Shown: positions 1-12,606 of the stretch, in pieces | How the letters are laid out: each line of letters begins with the position of its first letter | Position numbering within the stretch: position 1 is the stretch's first letter | Assembly (NCBI GenBank): GCA_032158295.1 | Contig: CM063263.1 | Coordinates: 10,922,974 to 10,986,973 of the forward strand | DNA: 64,000 nt | Origin: Pycnopodia helianthoides | Lineage: Eukaryota; Echinodermata; Asteroidea; Forcipulatida; Asteriidae | Direction of reading: 5' to 3' | Notes under the pieces: generated by a model | The model's database searches: none | What the model was told of the DNA's origin: nothing | The model's input: only the letters and a program-made list of their open reading frames with translations | Translations under genes and position numbers: made by a program

Positions 1-249
1 ATTAATAAAATCACAATGTGCTACGTGTATTGAACAAAAGAAAAGCACAATTACTAGAGTACATTGTACAACACGTATGTAGGCCTTTAGGAATCATATG
101 ACATGTCGGGAGTAAGAAAATTGTAGGGAATTGAAAAATTTTGAAAAGGATCAGTGGCCTGTGATCGACCAACTGAAAAAAAAAATTCTGCTAATCTTGA
201 AAGGTGGGGGAATTATTTTTTCAAAATTTTTTGAATGAGCAAGATTGTT

Positions 250-560
250 TAGGGTGTCATGGCCAAGCGATTTCAGATTCAAGTTCTGATGGTTAAGACA
301 TCAGAGTGTGGGTTCGAATCCCGGGCATGACATTTTTGTGTCCTTGAGCAAGATGCTTTTACTATAATTGCTTCTCTTCACCCAGGGGGTATAAATGGGC
401 ACCTGCAAGGTTAGAGGTTGATATTGAGTTTGAAAAGGCATTCAGAGTGCCACGGTAGCCCAGGGCTGTATACTCCCCAGTGAGCAGAGAATGATTATTG
501 TTATTGGCCCAATGACCAGGACACTAAAAGCACTCAATGATTTGTTATTGTGAAGTGCAC
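250..560 (+). mobile_element. tRNA-derived SINE
   Basis: Box A-like TGGCCAAGCG near 261 and box B GGTTCGAATCC at 311-321 are followed by 'gtccttgagcaagatgc' and a 'tataaatgggcacctgc' body. RNA polymerase III promoter layout without a foldable tRNA. Confidence 0.65.
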
Positions 561-961
561 TATACATGTATAAGACCTACATGATGTAGTTATTATTATT
601 GTTTTGTGAATTTGTTTATTTACACTATGTGGATGAATGAACAGATATTTCTTAATTTATAAATCTTTGGCGAGATAAATTCATTGATGCATTCAAATTA
701 TACCACCCAAGGCACACAACACTCTCAACAACATAAAAGCAAGAGGAGGCATACATTGTATGTACTACAATGACAAGACAGTGTTTACCATGCAAGTTTA
801 CCATGATTTGTCTGAGGCGATGCTACATGAAACATTCCAAGTAAAGTAAGCATTGAGTGTAATAAGAATAGCCGTTAACTTGGGGGGTCTCATTAAAATG
901 ACGTCAGGGCCTGGAAGTGAAATATATGCACACACCCCATCCTAACAAAATATACCACAAC

Positions 962-1316
962 CAGGGCTTGAATTTTACACTGGACCGCTGGCCCGAGGCC
1001 AGTGATTTTAGCATCGGGCCAGTAAACTAATGTCCGGACAAGTCCAGCGGTCTTGTGTTTTTTGTTCAAACGTTGACTTTCAGTCTGATAAATACAATTC
1101 TGTTGATTATCGAAGACTACTTACCCATAATATACAAATGAGATAGATCTTCTCTTAGTGCTTTTTCAAATTCAAACAGTTCAATTATTAAACTGTGTAG
1201 GCTTGTTTTCTTCTCACTTCAATTCTGGTCTTGTACTCAAAATTCCGGTCCGGTATATATTTTGAGCTACAAGCCCTACCGTCTTGTGGGTTTTCTCCCC
1301 AAATTCTAGCCCTGAC
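962..1316. mobile_element. MITE-like repeat ('cagggcttgaattt')
   Basis: 'cagggcttgaatttta' at the left is mirrored by 'aaattctagccctg' at the right. Internal 'ggcccgaggccag' and 'catcgggccagt' are G/C-rich motifs. Confidence 0.5.
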
Positions 1317-1556
1317 AACGCATCTTGGGATATCGAGGACAGTTCAAAAAATAAAAAAAATTAATCAAGCTGCCGAGATTAACACTATGCTGTAGTTAAC
1401 ATGTAACTACGCTGGGTTTTTTATTTGTGTTCAGCACCGCTTCAATATCAGCGTGCCATGATTTCACCCAGAATCCTTTGCACGTCGATCATGCGTATTG
1501 GAACATGGCCTACTTACATGTACAATGTATTACAGAGGCCATGGCCTCTGTTGCCC

Positions 1557-1750
1557 TGGGCCCAATTTCATAGAGCTGCTTAAGCACAAAATATTGCTTA
1601 ACACTTGCCTGCTAAGCAGAAATCAGCAGGATACCAGTCACAAATTGTACATGTGGTATGGTAGTTCGGCTGGTAACCTTATTCTGGTAAGCATAATTTT
1701 GTCGTGCTTAGCTACTTTTTGTGCTTAAGCAGCTGTATGAAATTGGGCCC
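1557..1750. mobile_element. MITE with 'gggcccaatttcat' ends
   Basis: GGGCCCAATTTCATAGAGCT at the left and its near complement at the right, with 'gcttaagcac' motifs inside. No coding capacity. Confidence 0.75.
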
Positions 1751-2099
1751 TGGTCTTGGCCTTAGTGCCCCTTCAAAAGTTTCCCATAGACTTTGAGATT
1801 TTCCAATGGAAGTGCCTGCAGAGCACTACAAGTAGACTGTAGTGGCGAATGGCGCTAGTGCAATGGGTCTAACTTTGATTAACCCTCCTGCTGTCTGACC
1901 ATTCATTACCATTCAAGTGGTTTTGAATGATAGATAAACTATGCCAGCCTGAAATATGATACCATGAGGGAATGCATGTACACAGTACACAGTTAGTTCT
2001 GTGCACAGTTGTGCCACCGTACACAACCTTGGCAGTCGAATGGTTTCAAATGGTTGGTCAACTCACTGGAAAATGTTGCCAAGAGTCACTGACAGTAGG

Positions 2100-2470
2100 A
2101 GGGTTAAACACCTTATGCCCCACAGTCCCAAACCGTCAGTTGTTATTCAGGTATCCCAACATACAGTACGCACAAAATAACAAACCTTTGAAAATTTGGG
2201 CTCAATTGGTCATCAAAGTTGCAGGAAAATAATGAAAGAAAAAACACCCCTGTTGCATACTGTAGAATTGTGTGCTTTCACATGCCTGACTGAAGCCTTT
2301 CTCAGATTTAAATTTTGGGGTGAAAAATTACCTCCTTCTCTAAAACTTTGAAGGGTGTCGTTTCAATGTTTTTTAATATTAACTGCTCTCCGGTGCTCTT
2401 TACCAAGTAAGTTTTTAATGGTCATAATTTTTGGAGTAATTACCAAAGGTATACCCTGCCTTTAACCACA
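2100..2470. mobile_element. MITE family 2 copy, left end degenerate
   Basis: Shares the body ('caaagttgcaggaaaataat', 'gagtaattaccaaagg') and ends 'ccctgcctttaa'. Confidence 0.55.
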
Positions 2471-2687
2471 CCTACATGATGTTATACTCTATGTTGCCAA
2501 TAGGGAAATAACAACTTAAGACTACCCTCAGCAGCACCTTTGGTGTGAAACATATTGTAATGTGTACGTAGGCTTGACATGTATTTCAACTAGCAAGTAG
2601 CACGACCTTTATTGACCTTCGCCATTACAGGTCAGCACATGACCTGACACACCCAGCTGGGAAATGATCCCCAAGTTGAAAACTTAC

Positions 2688-2741
2688 TGTTTTCTTTTCC
2701 TCTTTCTGTTGCTCGTATTCCTTGTCCATTTGCTCTTCCGC
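2688..2741 (-). CDS. LRRFIP-like exon 3, charged coiled coil
   Basis: 18 codons between acceptor ATTTAG and donor ACA|GTAAGT, encoding AEEQMDKEYEQQKEEKKT. Phase 0 at both ends, so it can be skipped without shifting the frame. The family is known for many alternative small exons in this area. No further exon is recognised to its left. Confidence 0.7.
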
Positions 2742-5700
2742 CTAAATGTTCAAAAGGGAAAGAAAAACAAAATCAAAAAAAGGGAACAACCTTTTTGGTA
2801 ATTGATCTGTTTGTTCTGAGCTACAAATGTTAAATGACAAAGAATAAATTACATCTAATTTGCGAGACAAATGCCCCTCAACAAGCTGAAGGACTAAGGT
2901 AAAACTTGTAATTCATGTAGTGCCTTAATATTGCAGTGTGGATAGTTAACTGACAGAGGGAGCCTTTTTGAAACTCAGATTAAGTGCTATCCCAGGCTTT
3001 AATCAGCAATTATGACAGTTGACAGCTACTGTACAGTCACAGAAGTATCATTGCAGTGTTACTGTACAGCATAGTGTTACTGTTAGCCAGAGGGGGTGTC
3101 TGGGTGTCTTTTGGACACCCTGTTTTAAATTTGGACACCTTGTTTTATCTGTCATTTTAATGTAAATGTGTTGCAAGTGAACAATTCGGACACCCAGTTT
3201 TAAAATTTCCAGCAAATTTGGGCACCCTTTTAGTTACCAACCCCTGGCTAAAACATTGCTGTACAATGTACATTTGTAGCTACACTGTAGCTGTAGGCGT
3301 ATCTTAGGCCATGTCCGAGTTGGCGGCTACAGCTATGGCTACAACTAGATTTCCGTGTAATTATGCACTGACATAGAGTACGCTCTTAGAAACAGCCTTA
3401 GCAACAGCCATAGCTGTAGCCGCTAATTCTAATAAGGCCTTACAAAAAAAAGCCATGAAATACACTGGGGATACATGTAAATGAAAGTAACGCTTTTCCT
3501 TCACACCACTCAAGTACAGACACATTTTATGTGACGTTCAGAAAGACACTTTGTAAGACTTTGCAAGACTTTGCGAAAAAAGTGGAGGCCTGTTAAGTGT
3601 AAGAAATTTCCCTTTCACAGGAAAACTTTCCACAGTGAGTTTGGTTTTCCCCTTTCCAGTTTTTCGAAGCAGTGCAAAAAAAAAATTGAACATTTTTAAA
3701 AGGAAGTTATTCCATCAATTCTTCATATTACCAGTACATTGACCTCAAGACATTGTCAAGTATCAGGAATAGATTCCAGAATGATTGTTGACGCTAAATT
3801 GATATTGGCAGGCATGTACGCTTGAAGCTTTTTGTTAAGACAGGTAAGAAGCCCCCAGGTTAGCATGGCTAGTAAACTGTGCATTGTACAATGCCTCCAG
3901 TGCCAGGAAATCTTAATAGCCCACATTTTAAACATAGTATTGTTGTATCTTTCTGATGTATTAATGGTCTCAGTGATCACATCCAGTTAAATGAAGTTGA
4001 CATTCACAAACTCACCATTAACACTTTAAAAACAATTTTTTTTTTTTTACAAGGTTGCACAGTTTTTAGTAGCCCACGGGACTACAAAAAAATGTAGTTG
4101 AGAAGTGGTGCTTACTAGCACAGACTTGTTTTTACTCTAGACAGTTTGCATTTTACTATAGACCCCAGGAAGTTTTTGTAGCCCAGTTTTTTAACAAAAT
4201 ATTGTCAATGGATCTTTCCATTGTACAGTATGTGATAATGATAGTGATCACATCCTGTTTAATGGTCAGATCGAAGTTACACCCACACGCTCAAAAAATA
4301 AATTAAAACTTGAAAAACAAATTAGACGCACAGTTTTCAGTAGCCCACAGAGCAAGTTGAAAAATGTGCTTACTGGCTATTTTTTATGCCTGAAAACCTT
4401 TCTCAGATTCAAATATTTTAGAGAGAAAATACCTCTTTCTCAAAATCTACATTACTTCAGAGGGAGTTGTTTCCCACAATGTTTTACACATGTCTAGATC
4501 AGCAGCTCTCTTGCTCCTTACCAACTGAGTTTACTACATGGTATTTAATGTATTTTGTTAGTAATTACTTGTAGAGGTATCCCCTGCCTTCAAGGGCAAA
4601 CCCTGGTTGGAATGTGGTATTGATTAGATACACAAAATCATTCAGACAAAAAACCCCAGATTTCTTACACCCGTGGTTATGTGAGAATCCACACGATTGC
4701 CTGAAGAAATCAGCTGAAAGTTAAAATCAGAGGCTGTGGCTGTAGCTAGGGGTGTCACTAAGGGCATTCTACATGATTCAATGCATATTATCATGGCGAT
4801 CCAGCCATAGCCGTAGTGGCTCATTTCGAAAAAAAAAACGCCTGATCTTAGAATGAGTAAAGTGGGTTCCAAAACTTAAAGTCAACCTTGTTGCCATGGA
4901 TAGTATGTGCAGTAATAAAATGGCCCAAGCTGTTAGTGTTAACCCTGCCTTGGGTATGAACACACTACAATGTATGACACCGGCTGCAGTATCGAATACC
5001 TTGGGTATGAGGTTGAGTAAAAGCTAAAAAATCATACCTCTCTCTGCATCCGCTCCAGTTCCTTCATTCTGATTGTACGAGCTTCTGCCCTCGCTTGACG
5101 CCTCTTGGCCAGGCGAGCCTCAGCCTAGATTGAAGAAGACAAACCAGTACATTACACTACAGATGGCAAGATGTAAGTGCAAGATCAAACGAATAAAAAC
5201 TAAATGTCCATACGGCACTTTTTCATCCAAGTCAAACTCAAGAGTGCGCAAGTCTTGCATGTGGTCGAAACTGTTTTGGGAACATACATGTAGTCCAACG
5301 TACGTCTTTAACACGTGAAGGAAACAACCTCAGTGCCTTGATGGGTCTCAATGTTCGAATACGGGCAAGACGCGCAGAGTCTATTGCTCTGTGTCACAAT
5401 CAAACATTTATTCTCCGGTCGGCACACACTGCACAAAGTATAGGTGTACAAAATTGTGCAGCACCTTTAACATGTTAAAGTGTACAAACATATTATAAAT
5501 GAAAACATTATTGGAGTACAAACTACATGTATACATGCAAATCCCAGACAAACTGAGTGTACAGTACACAAGAAACTGACTTGCACTTTGTGACACCTTC
5601 AAGTGTTGTCCGATAATAATGTAGCACTGTGCAAACCATCTGCCCACCGCAAATACATATTTCCATAAACTGTACTTCCTCATGGTGGTAAAATACGCCC

Positions 5701-8700
5701 ACTATCATTTCCATCGGTGATAATTGTGCATTAAAAATACAGTGCACGAATGTACAACTGGATACAGTGCTGTATCATGTATAATTAGTTTTGGTCAAGA
5801 GTACATTAACATGTCATTAGAATTGTAATGTACACTGATACCTGTACATGTAGTAGGCCCTATACTTTAGTACTAAGGCCGTGTCGGAATTTACAGCTAC
5901 AGCTACGGCTACGGCTAGATTTCCGTGTCAATACAATGTACTGTAGTACCGTCCTTAGCAACATACATGTACTTAGCAACAGTCGTAGCCATAACTGTAG
6001 CCGGCAATTCAAAAACGGCCTTAACTGTGTTTTGAAATGTTCTTATCATAATTTGATTTTTGAAACGCACATTATGTTTACTGTGTACAGTACAATGACA
6101 TACCGTCCTGGAACAAGTGGAATTTCATCTTGAAAACATGGAAGCAGGTGTTAATACATGTACATGTAATAACAATTTAAGCACATGTAGCATTAATGTG
6201 CATGTACCCCCATGCCAAGTACATGGTGCATACTGTTTGTGGTTTTTACATGCAATTAACAGAAAAATTGCAAGGTCTTCTTACACATGGTACACATATA
6301 AATGGTGATCCCCTTAATCCCCTAATATGGTGATCCCCTTATATGGTGATCCCCTTATATGGTGATCCCCTTGTATGGTGATCCCCTTGTATGGTGATCC
6401 CCTTGTATGGTGATCCCCTTGTATGGTGATCCCCTTGTATGGTGATCCCCTTGTATGGTGATCCCCTTGTATGGTGATCCCCTTGTATGGTGATCCCCTT
6501 GTATGGTGATCCCCTTGTATGGTGATCCCCTTGTATGGTGATCCCCTTATATGGTGATCCCCTTAATAACACTTCCAGGTTGTAATGTGACCCTAAACAT
6601 GATCAACGGCACCGATCTGTATTCACCCAAAAATTATTTTGTATATGTTTTACATGGTTACAGATTGAGGGGGGGGGGGGGGGCTTTAAAGGGGCTGTGT
6701 CATCATGGCTGCATGATCAAAGCAGGCCTGGATGGCTGTACCTGGAATTATGAACTCTCACCCATTTACAGCACGAGCGCCCTTTACAGATTGAATGATA
6801 CGGGGGAGCAGGGTTTGCTCTTAAAGGAACACGTTGCCTTTAAACCTCATGAAATTTTACTGTTTGGAGGTGTTCCTTATACTTATTAAGAGTTGTTCTT
6901 GCAATAAAACACCTTTAATGTGTTATACATGTAATTAGTGAATGGTAATTAAAAAAAAAAAACATTGACCTCTGACCCCCGAGACATGTCCCGCGAAATG
7001 TATACGTATTTCAAGCCGTCAATACGATCTTCGGTGTAATGGGCAATAATGTGCGATGAAGAGCAGTAGGCGGAGCCGTAGCCTGTGGCCTGGTAAACCT
7101 ATCATATGAACACCAGGTATACCATTCTCTACTCGACATGTGGATATAGTAAACACGTCCACACCGCACTGTCAAAATGGATCGCCTAGAAAACACTGAA
7201 GACGCTACACTAATCAAGATGCAATAACAGTAACGGGTACCAGACCTTACACCACACAAAGCATCGGTGTTACTAGGTTGGCCCCGCTAAAATCATACAT
7301 TGTACGAGAACCCTGTCTTCGCGTCGTCTACTGCAGCATGCAAGGGGAGGTCTATGGGTGGTATGGCTGCGAGGCTTTGCTGCTGCTGGTACGTCCCTGG
7401 ACGCCCGGACGGACCGAGACGTGGGGACTTTCTACTTAATTATTTAACATATGTCTTTTCTTTCTTTTTTCATTCATTTATTAACTGGATATTTATTGGA
7501 ATACAATAAACAGATGGTAATCGTAACATTTTTAATAAAATAATTGCTCAGTCGTAGTTCAACAGCTGCGACTGGAAATAAGACTAATAGAATTTGTCAG
7601 CCATTTATGGGAGTCAAAATCTTGACTCCATCGTGCAAAAAGCTGGCAACCATCTTGAAAAATAGCCTGGCCGGATGTCTTGAAAAAAATGTCAGGCGGC
7701 CATTTAAAAATTAAAAAAAGCCCTCCATCCTTATTTCAAAAAGGCAGGACGCTACAATAAACATGTTTTTTGTTTGTTTGCCTAAACTGAATATGGAATG
7801 GAGTGCAGAATCAGAGAACATTTAATAATAAACAATTTGTACATGGTGTACACTGCAGGAGACTTAGCACATCCATGTACATCGTGTACATCTGTACACT
7901 GTACATGTAGATGTAACTTGATCAAAGCGCCACAAACAATTTTATTAAGTGAATCATATTTTAAAATTGAGCTTATTTATATGCAGTGAGAACCGAACGC
8001 TAGCTGGCTGTGCACTTTTGGTTGGATGGTCAGGCTGTATGGAACAATTTCACACCTTGTTAGCGCTGATGCGATTTGTTCGATTTGCAGGCTAGGAAAT
8101 GCAAAGGGCATCGGTTATTTTCAGCACTGACAAGCCAACATTATAATGACTTTTTTGGGTGAAAAAAAAGCAATTTCCCCAAATTATAATCAAACAAAAA
8201 GTGCACATAAATTTATACATACTGTACTGTGTATTTGTGTATATTGTATACATCAGGCAATGGCCCTTGAAAAAAAAGTAGGAAAAATATATCGAGTACA
8301 AGCTTTAATACAATTTTCAGGCTATTTAGTATAAAATTTTGCTGATTTTTCTGAGGGACCAAAAATCAGGAGGCCCAAAAATGCAGGAGGCCTGTGTTTG
8401 TAAACTAAAATTTACTTTAAAAAACACATTGTACATGTAGGTCACAGTATAGCATTTTACGTAGCCTTTCGTTCAAGCCTTCATAGCTTCGACAGCTGTG
8501 TAGCCGCAAAGCGACTTGTTTTGTTAGCAAAACCAATTCTGTGATGTTCCTTTAAATGCATTGTGACAAGCCCAACGTGAGCCTAACACTTTCCCAATGG
8601 CCTTGTAATTTCTAACAGTCAAGGATTTATTTTTTTCATATTTTTGTATGAACAATCATGAACAGCTTTGGAGTATACAGGAAAAGACTGCGACATAACA

Positions 8701-9921
8701 GTTACTTTTGTCCACTCTCCAATGCCCCTCTTACAAAATTATCTTTTGGCCCATTAAACTGTCCAAATGTTGCTGAACACTTTAGAAGTGGAAAGTGCCC
8801 TCCCTATAAAGTAACACTGGAAATGTGTCCGACCCAGGCCTTGGTATGTCAGCGACTTGTTTTCTGTCTGGCATTGACTAGCCCCAAGGGATCTACAGAC
8901 AACCGTACATTTGACTTAAGTACTGCTACCAAAGAAGCAAGGATTATCCCAAACCTCTCTTGAGTAAGTGTTTGTATGCCAGGCTACATGTAATAAGCCA
9001 TTTTAAGATATGGTGGACACTATAGGAGTGCACTGTTTGGTTTGGGTGTATACAGACAAATCTACCCAAACCTAATAGTGTCATAGTATTGAGTCCACCA
9101 TATCTCAAAATGGCTTATGGTAGTGAGTAAATCCAGCCTAAAGTCTGTTTAGCAAATAAGATAAAGCGATTACAACAGAAATAGCGTTTACACAGCTACA
9201 TGTAGTTAGTAGTTTTTCCCCTTCATTAATAAACTATGATGCGGCCAGCCTCACTCTTTTTCTTTTGCCAATATTGCCGACTCAATGGAAATAAACTAAT
9301 AAATTGTTCAGCCCTCCAACATGTCAAATGACATAGAACGACGCATGCAGTCCGAGTCTGCCTAAAATTCAGCGATGCCAAACTAAAGTAACCTCGCAGC
9401 TCCGGCCAAATTCGAACAAGGACCATTTTGTTGACTAGAGGTTGATTTTGCCTGGTACACAACACATGTTTTGAGCACGAGTACCAGTTAATATCAGCCG
9501 CGAGTCGACAAATTGGTCGTTCCGTGACCTTGGCCTCTGCAGTCCTGCGTAGTTACAGTTTGTGTACTTCAAGACAATCCAGCATTCATGGCATTAGGAA
9601 GTATTCGTATCATTTTCTAATAAATCTGACACATATTTGATATCATTTTATCAATATATTGATGGTTTTGATATGTTTAAAAAAGAGATATCGGCGATAT
9701 TTATAAAGTATTTCAGTATATGGATAGATTATGAGTAATATCAACGGAACCAACAGGCATCCAATATCTCTTAGTCTTACCTCCTGTGTGATTTCTGAGA
9801 GTGCCTGATCCTCTGCTTTGTAAGCTCTGTTGGTAGTCCGCTTTCTTCCACTGACCCCAGGGCTGACCCCTGGACTGAGGGCGGTCTGGCCGCTGCCTCC
9901 ATTGGTGGTTACAGTACTCAT
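2688..9921 (-). CDS. LRRFIP1/2-like gene, 5' part (3 exons seen)
   Basis: Exons join 9921-9781, 5124-5038 and 2741-2688, all in phase 0, and the gene continues off the left edge. The spliced product begins MSTVTTNGGSGQ, then GRKRTTNRAYKAEDQALSEI, then AEARLAKRRQARAEARTIRM followed by KELERMQRE, then a charged AEEQMDKEYEQQKEEKKT stretch. From memory this matches the conserved N-terminal segment of leucine-rich-repeat flightless-interacting proteins 1 and 2 (GRKR..NR...AED.AL..I..E, then AEARLA.KR.ARAEAR.IRM.ELER). The family consists of cytoplasmic coiled-coil adaptors that bind Flightless-I and feed into Wnt or innate signalling; that role is family knowledge. LRRFIP1 and LRRFIP2 cannot be separated here. 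Donors GTAAGA, GTATGA and GTAAGT and acceptors ending TAG support the splicing. The leucine-zipper-rich C-terminal region lies outside the window. Confidence 0.85.
3079..3251. mobile_element. Short inverted-repeat element
   Basis: 'gttagccagagggggtg' at the left and 'caacccctggctaaaac' at the right, with four 'ggacaccc'-type motifs inside. Confidence 0.5.
3304..3442. mobile_element. Short inverted-repeat MITE ('aaggccgtgt'), second copy
   Basis: 'ttaggccatgtccgag' to 'aataaggcctta', with 'gctacagctatggctaca' inside. Remnants are also visible near 4725-4820 and 49480-49590. Confidence 0.6.
4385..4595. mobile_element. MITE family 2 fragment
   Basis: Only the right half is present: 'acctctttctcaaaatctac', 'ttcagagggagttg', 'cccctgcctt'. 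Confidence 0.5.
5038..5124 (-). CDS. LRRFIP-like exon 2, coiled coil
   Basis: 29 codons between acceptor ATCTAG and donor GAG|GTATGA. It encodes AEARLAKRRQARAEAR then TIRMKELERMQRE, the most diagnostic LRRFIP block: strongly helical, Ala/Arg/Glu rich. Phase 0 at both ends, matching the exon at 9781. Confidence 0.87.
5875..6023. mobile_element. Short inverted-repeat MITE ('aaggccgtgt')
   Basis: AAGGCCGTGTCGGAATTTAC at the left and, inverted, TAAGGCCGTTTTTGAATTGC at the right, with 'cagctacggcta' repeats inside. Confidence 0.65.
6302..6570. repeat. 16-bp minisatellite
   Basis: Unit TATGGTGATCCCCTTG, about 16 nearly perfect copies. The open frames across it are by-products of the repeat. Confidence 0.95.
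6590..8990. other. LRRFIP-like intron 1, nothing coding seen
   Basis: Contains a poly-G run at 6669-6683 and AT-rich sequence. The longest open frames lack codon structure, splice support and recognisable motifs. Confidence 0.5.
8993..9118. mobile_element. Small hairpin MITE
   Basis: 'ataagccattttaagatatg' is mirrored by 'catatctcaaaatggcttat'; 126 bp in total, nearly a perfect fold-back at the ends. Confidence 0.7.
9781..9921 (-). CDS. LRRFIP-like exon 1 with start codon
   Basis: 47 codons from an ATG at 9921 to donor GAG|GTAAGA. A low-complexity Gly/Ser/Pro start is followed by GRKRTTNRAYKAED and QALSEITQE, the first conserved LRRFIP block. The open frame running on past 9781 is intron. 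The exon ends in phase 0. Confidence 0.85.
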
Positions 9922-10769
9922 TGTGGTTCCAAATAAGCTAGCACCTGTGTCTACTACAACACAAAATGTTCAGCAACTGAAGGGTTTGGTCGGGAGCCTC
10001 TAAAAGTTTGACTGGAATCTGGGAATTGCCCGGAACTCAAGATTGGAACTGGTGCTCTGGACCCTTGTTGCAAGAGATGAGTGTTGATGAATAGGATTGA
10101 CTCGTTCTGAATCATCCTACCTATGATGGTTCCATATCTGTGTTGAGGGGGAACAGAAAGAGTACAATGTCAATATTGACCGTATTTGTGACCGCATGAG
10201 GGCGCTTTCAACGACGAAATTCCCTGCATCACAGTTACAATTTTGTATTTTTTTTTACTGCCTGTGTGTTGTTGTCTTGTATCGATGGAAAATTAAAAAC
10301 AATGAAAAAAGGACAGAACTTAGAAGGGTCAAAGCGCGACAGACCACACACACTGCACTGTATCATGAATGCGTCTAGTATGCACATCATATACATTGAA
10401 CTGGTCTATGGAGCCACGCAGCAAGCCTATGGGTATGTACATGTAGCTACATGTAATTGGGGCAAAATGCGACTAAACCAGTCCGTCCAACCGACGCAAC
10501 TTGATTAAGGCTACTCGCTTACGTAGCTGTAGGTAGCCTGATACTAGCTGGCACATGAAACATGTGTTGAATTTTGTTCGAAGCTTGACACCTAGTGATG
10601 TTTTTTTATATGGCATTGTTTGGCTATAGGCTAATTCCAAGTAATTCTGAGCAAATTTAAAAAGATTATTTGCAGTAACTTTAAAAAGTTTAAAAGACCT
10701 GTAAGTTTTTTATTTTGTCAATAGCCAAATCAGCTAACTGAAGTATGGACTATGCCAAAGTGTGGTTCA

Positions 10770-11455
10770 CTCAGGCCTAGCCTGCCTAGCCTTAGCCTTG
10801 ATTACAAGGCTGTGTAATAGTTTGCTTACTATAAAGCTAAAAATGTGCATAACCACAGCCGCACGAATGCGATGCCCGAATGCAATGCAACTCCTGTTCA
10901 GGTCCCCCCGACTGTCTTTAAACAGCACACCACGCTCTCACCCAAGGAAGCACACAAACGCTCGTTTCTACAGTCCCCCCCACACACCGCTATTGTCTAC
11001 ACACCGCTATTGCCCACAATCCTAGCGCGTGAGCCGTCAGCCTCACAGCCTTGACGATCTTGTACACTTCCGGGTCTTGCGGTTATGGTAATAAGTGCGC
11101 TCTTTGCGTATCCACTCACCCCCCCATTTTCCACGGATTTGCGAAGAAAAACAATGAAACACATAAGACCCGGAAGTGTACAAGATCGTCAAGGCTGTGA
11201 GCCTGACGGCTCACGGGCTAGGATTGTGGGCGATAGCGGTGTGTGGACAATAGCGGTGTGTGTGTGTGGGGCTGTGTACAGGCGCTGTGTGTGTGTGCAT
11301 GGTGAGAGTGCGGTGTCCTATTTTTTTTTAGTGTCAGTCGGGGGACTGGGGTTGTATCGCATTCGGGCGGCTGAGGTTTTAGTATCCTTGCTCTATGGTT
11401 TTAGCTAGAGTACTTGTCTACACAGCCTTGATATCAAGGCTAGCCTAGCCTATGG
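10770..11455. repeat. Large imperfect inverted repeat
   Basis: The left arm to 11082 ('gcctcacagccttgacgatc', 'ttgtacacttccgggtctt') is mirrored from 11164 ('aagacccggaagtgtacaag', 'atcgtcaaggctgtgagcc'). The arms reach out to 'cctagccttgattacaaggc' and 'gccttgatatcaaggctagc'. The loop is about 80 bp. Confidence 0.85.
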
Positions 11456-12606
11456 TTAAGGGTTCATCTTCGCCACGCTACAGTGAGTGGTACATGGGGC
11501 TACTGGGTACCAATGAATGAATGATGTGTCAATGTCATGTGTTCCTTGATTTTTCTGTAATTTACTCAATTTTTGGATGGACAATTGGATTGCTCGCCAT
11601 TCAAGTAGTGGTGCAAACTAAAACTTGTCATTATTGTCATTGACACTATTTTTGATTGCAATAATAATGGAAAAAGCAAAGTAGGCAAGTGTTTTAATAA
11701 ATAATTTACCAAACCCCTTTATTGTTCATGAGTTAGACATGTTGATGATGATTGTACAAAATAAACTACGAAAGAGCAATAAATATATTATGACCATATC
11801 ATAATTACAAATATTACAACATGAAATTTCACAGAATTTATCGTACGTTCAGGCTTGTCTGGCTACCGACTCTACTAGATACTACTATATTTAATTACAC
11901 AAAAACAGCGAAGGTTTGGTCTCGGAACCAGATTAAAATTACGTCCAACTGCGATTGAATTGATTGAAGCACTTCTGTTCACTCACACGTCTATACGAAG
12001 TAGGAAAAAAAACCAAAATATTAATAAATTTCAAACCTTTTATTGCAATCTATTGAGTCAAGATAGCTGTGTTAGAACCGGTGTGACACGATACAGACAG
12101 TTGGCGAAATTATCTTCTTCCTTTTGGAAGGTATTGCAGCATTCCGAAGTCTTGTGTTTCCGTACCGCACAAAATTCTTCCTGTTTTGCTATTATCGGTA
12201 CAGTGAATTTACACACACTAGTGTGGTAACCGCAAAACCCCGTGCGTCTGTCATATAGAGGACCGGGTACCGATGAAAGAAAGTGGGTCAAAAGCATTTC
12301 CCGGATGTAGTGTTTTGTTCACAGAGAACAAGTAGTTGATGTCAACCCTTCTGCTGTTTATCTGGAAGAGGGCGCCCTACTGTTTTGGAGGGAGGTTTTT
12401 TTCCGTCAAGAAAGGAACTTGTTGGTCTGCGCCCCGAATCAAGCTATGACCGTCGCGTTGGCTGCTAAGACAATGTTGGAGAACAGGCCAGTGTCAAAGC
12501 CATTAACTCGGATTTGGCCTTTCTACCCCATAAATCTCGTTCTTTGTGTGTTTTGTTTCCTTACTCAATGGATTCAGCGCGCCAGAAAGCACTCATTTTG
12601 TTTTAG

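Larger units (their letters stand above)
1..2687. other. LRRFIP-like intron or downstream sequence
   Basis: No exon was recognised. It contains a SINE (250-560), a 'cagggcttgaattt' repeat, a 'gggcccaatttcat' MITE and a family 2 MITE remnant. Confidence 0.5.

Noticed and set aside
3715..4340. Two similar stretches with 'gatcacatcc' and 'gtagccca' motifs
   Set aside because: The similarity is patchy and the boundaries cannot be set; probably a worn repeat, not reported as a feature.
6339..6572. GITIQGDHHTRGSPYK repeat protein on the minus strand
   Set aside because: It is a by-product of the 16-bp minisatellite; 16 is not a multiple of 3, so all frames repeat every 48 bases without coding meaning.
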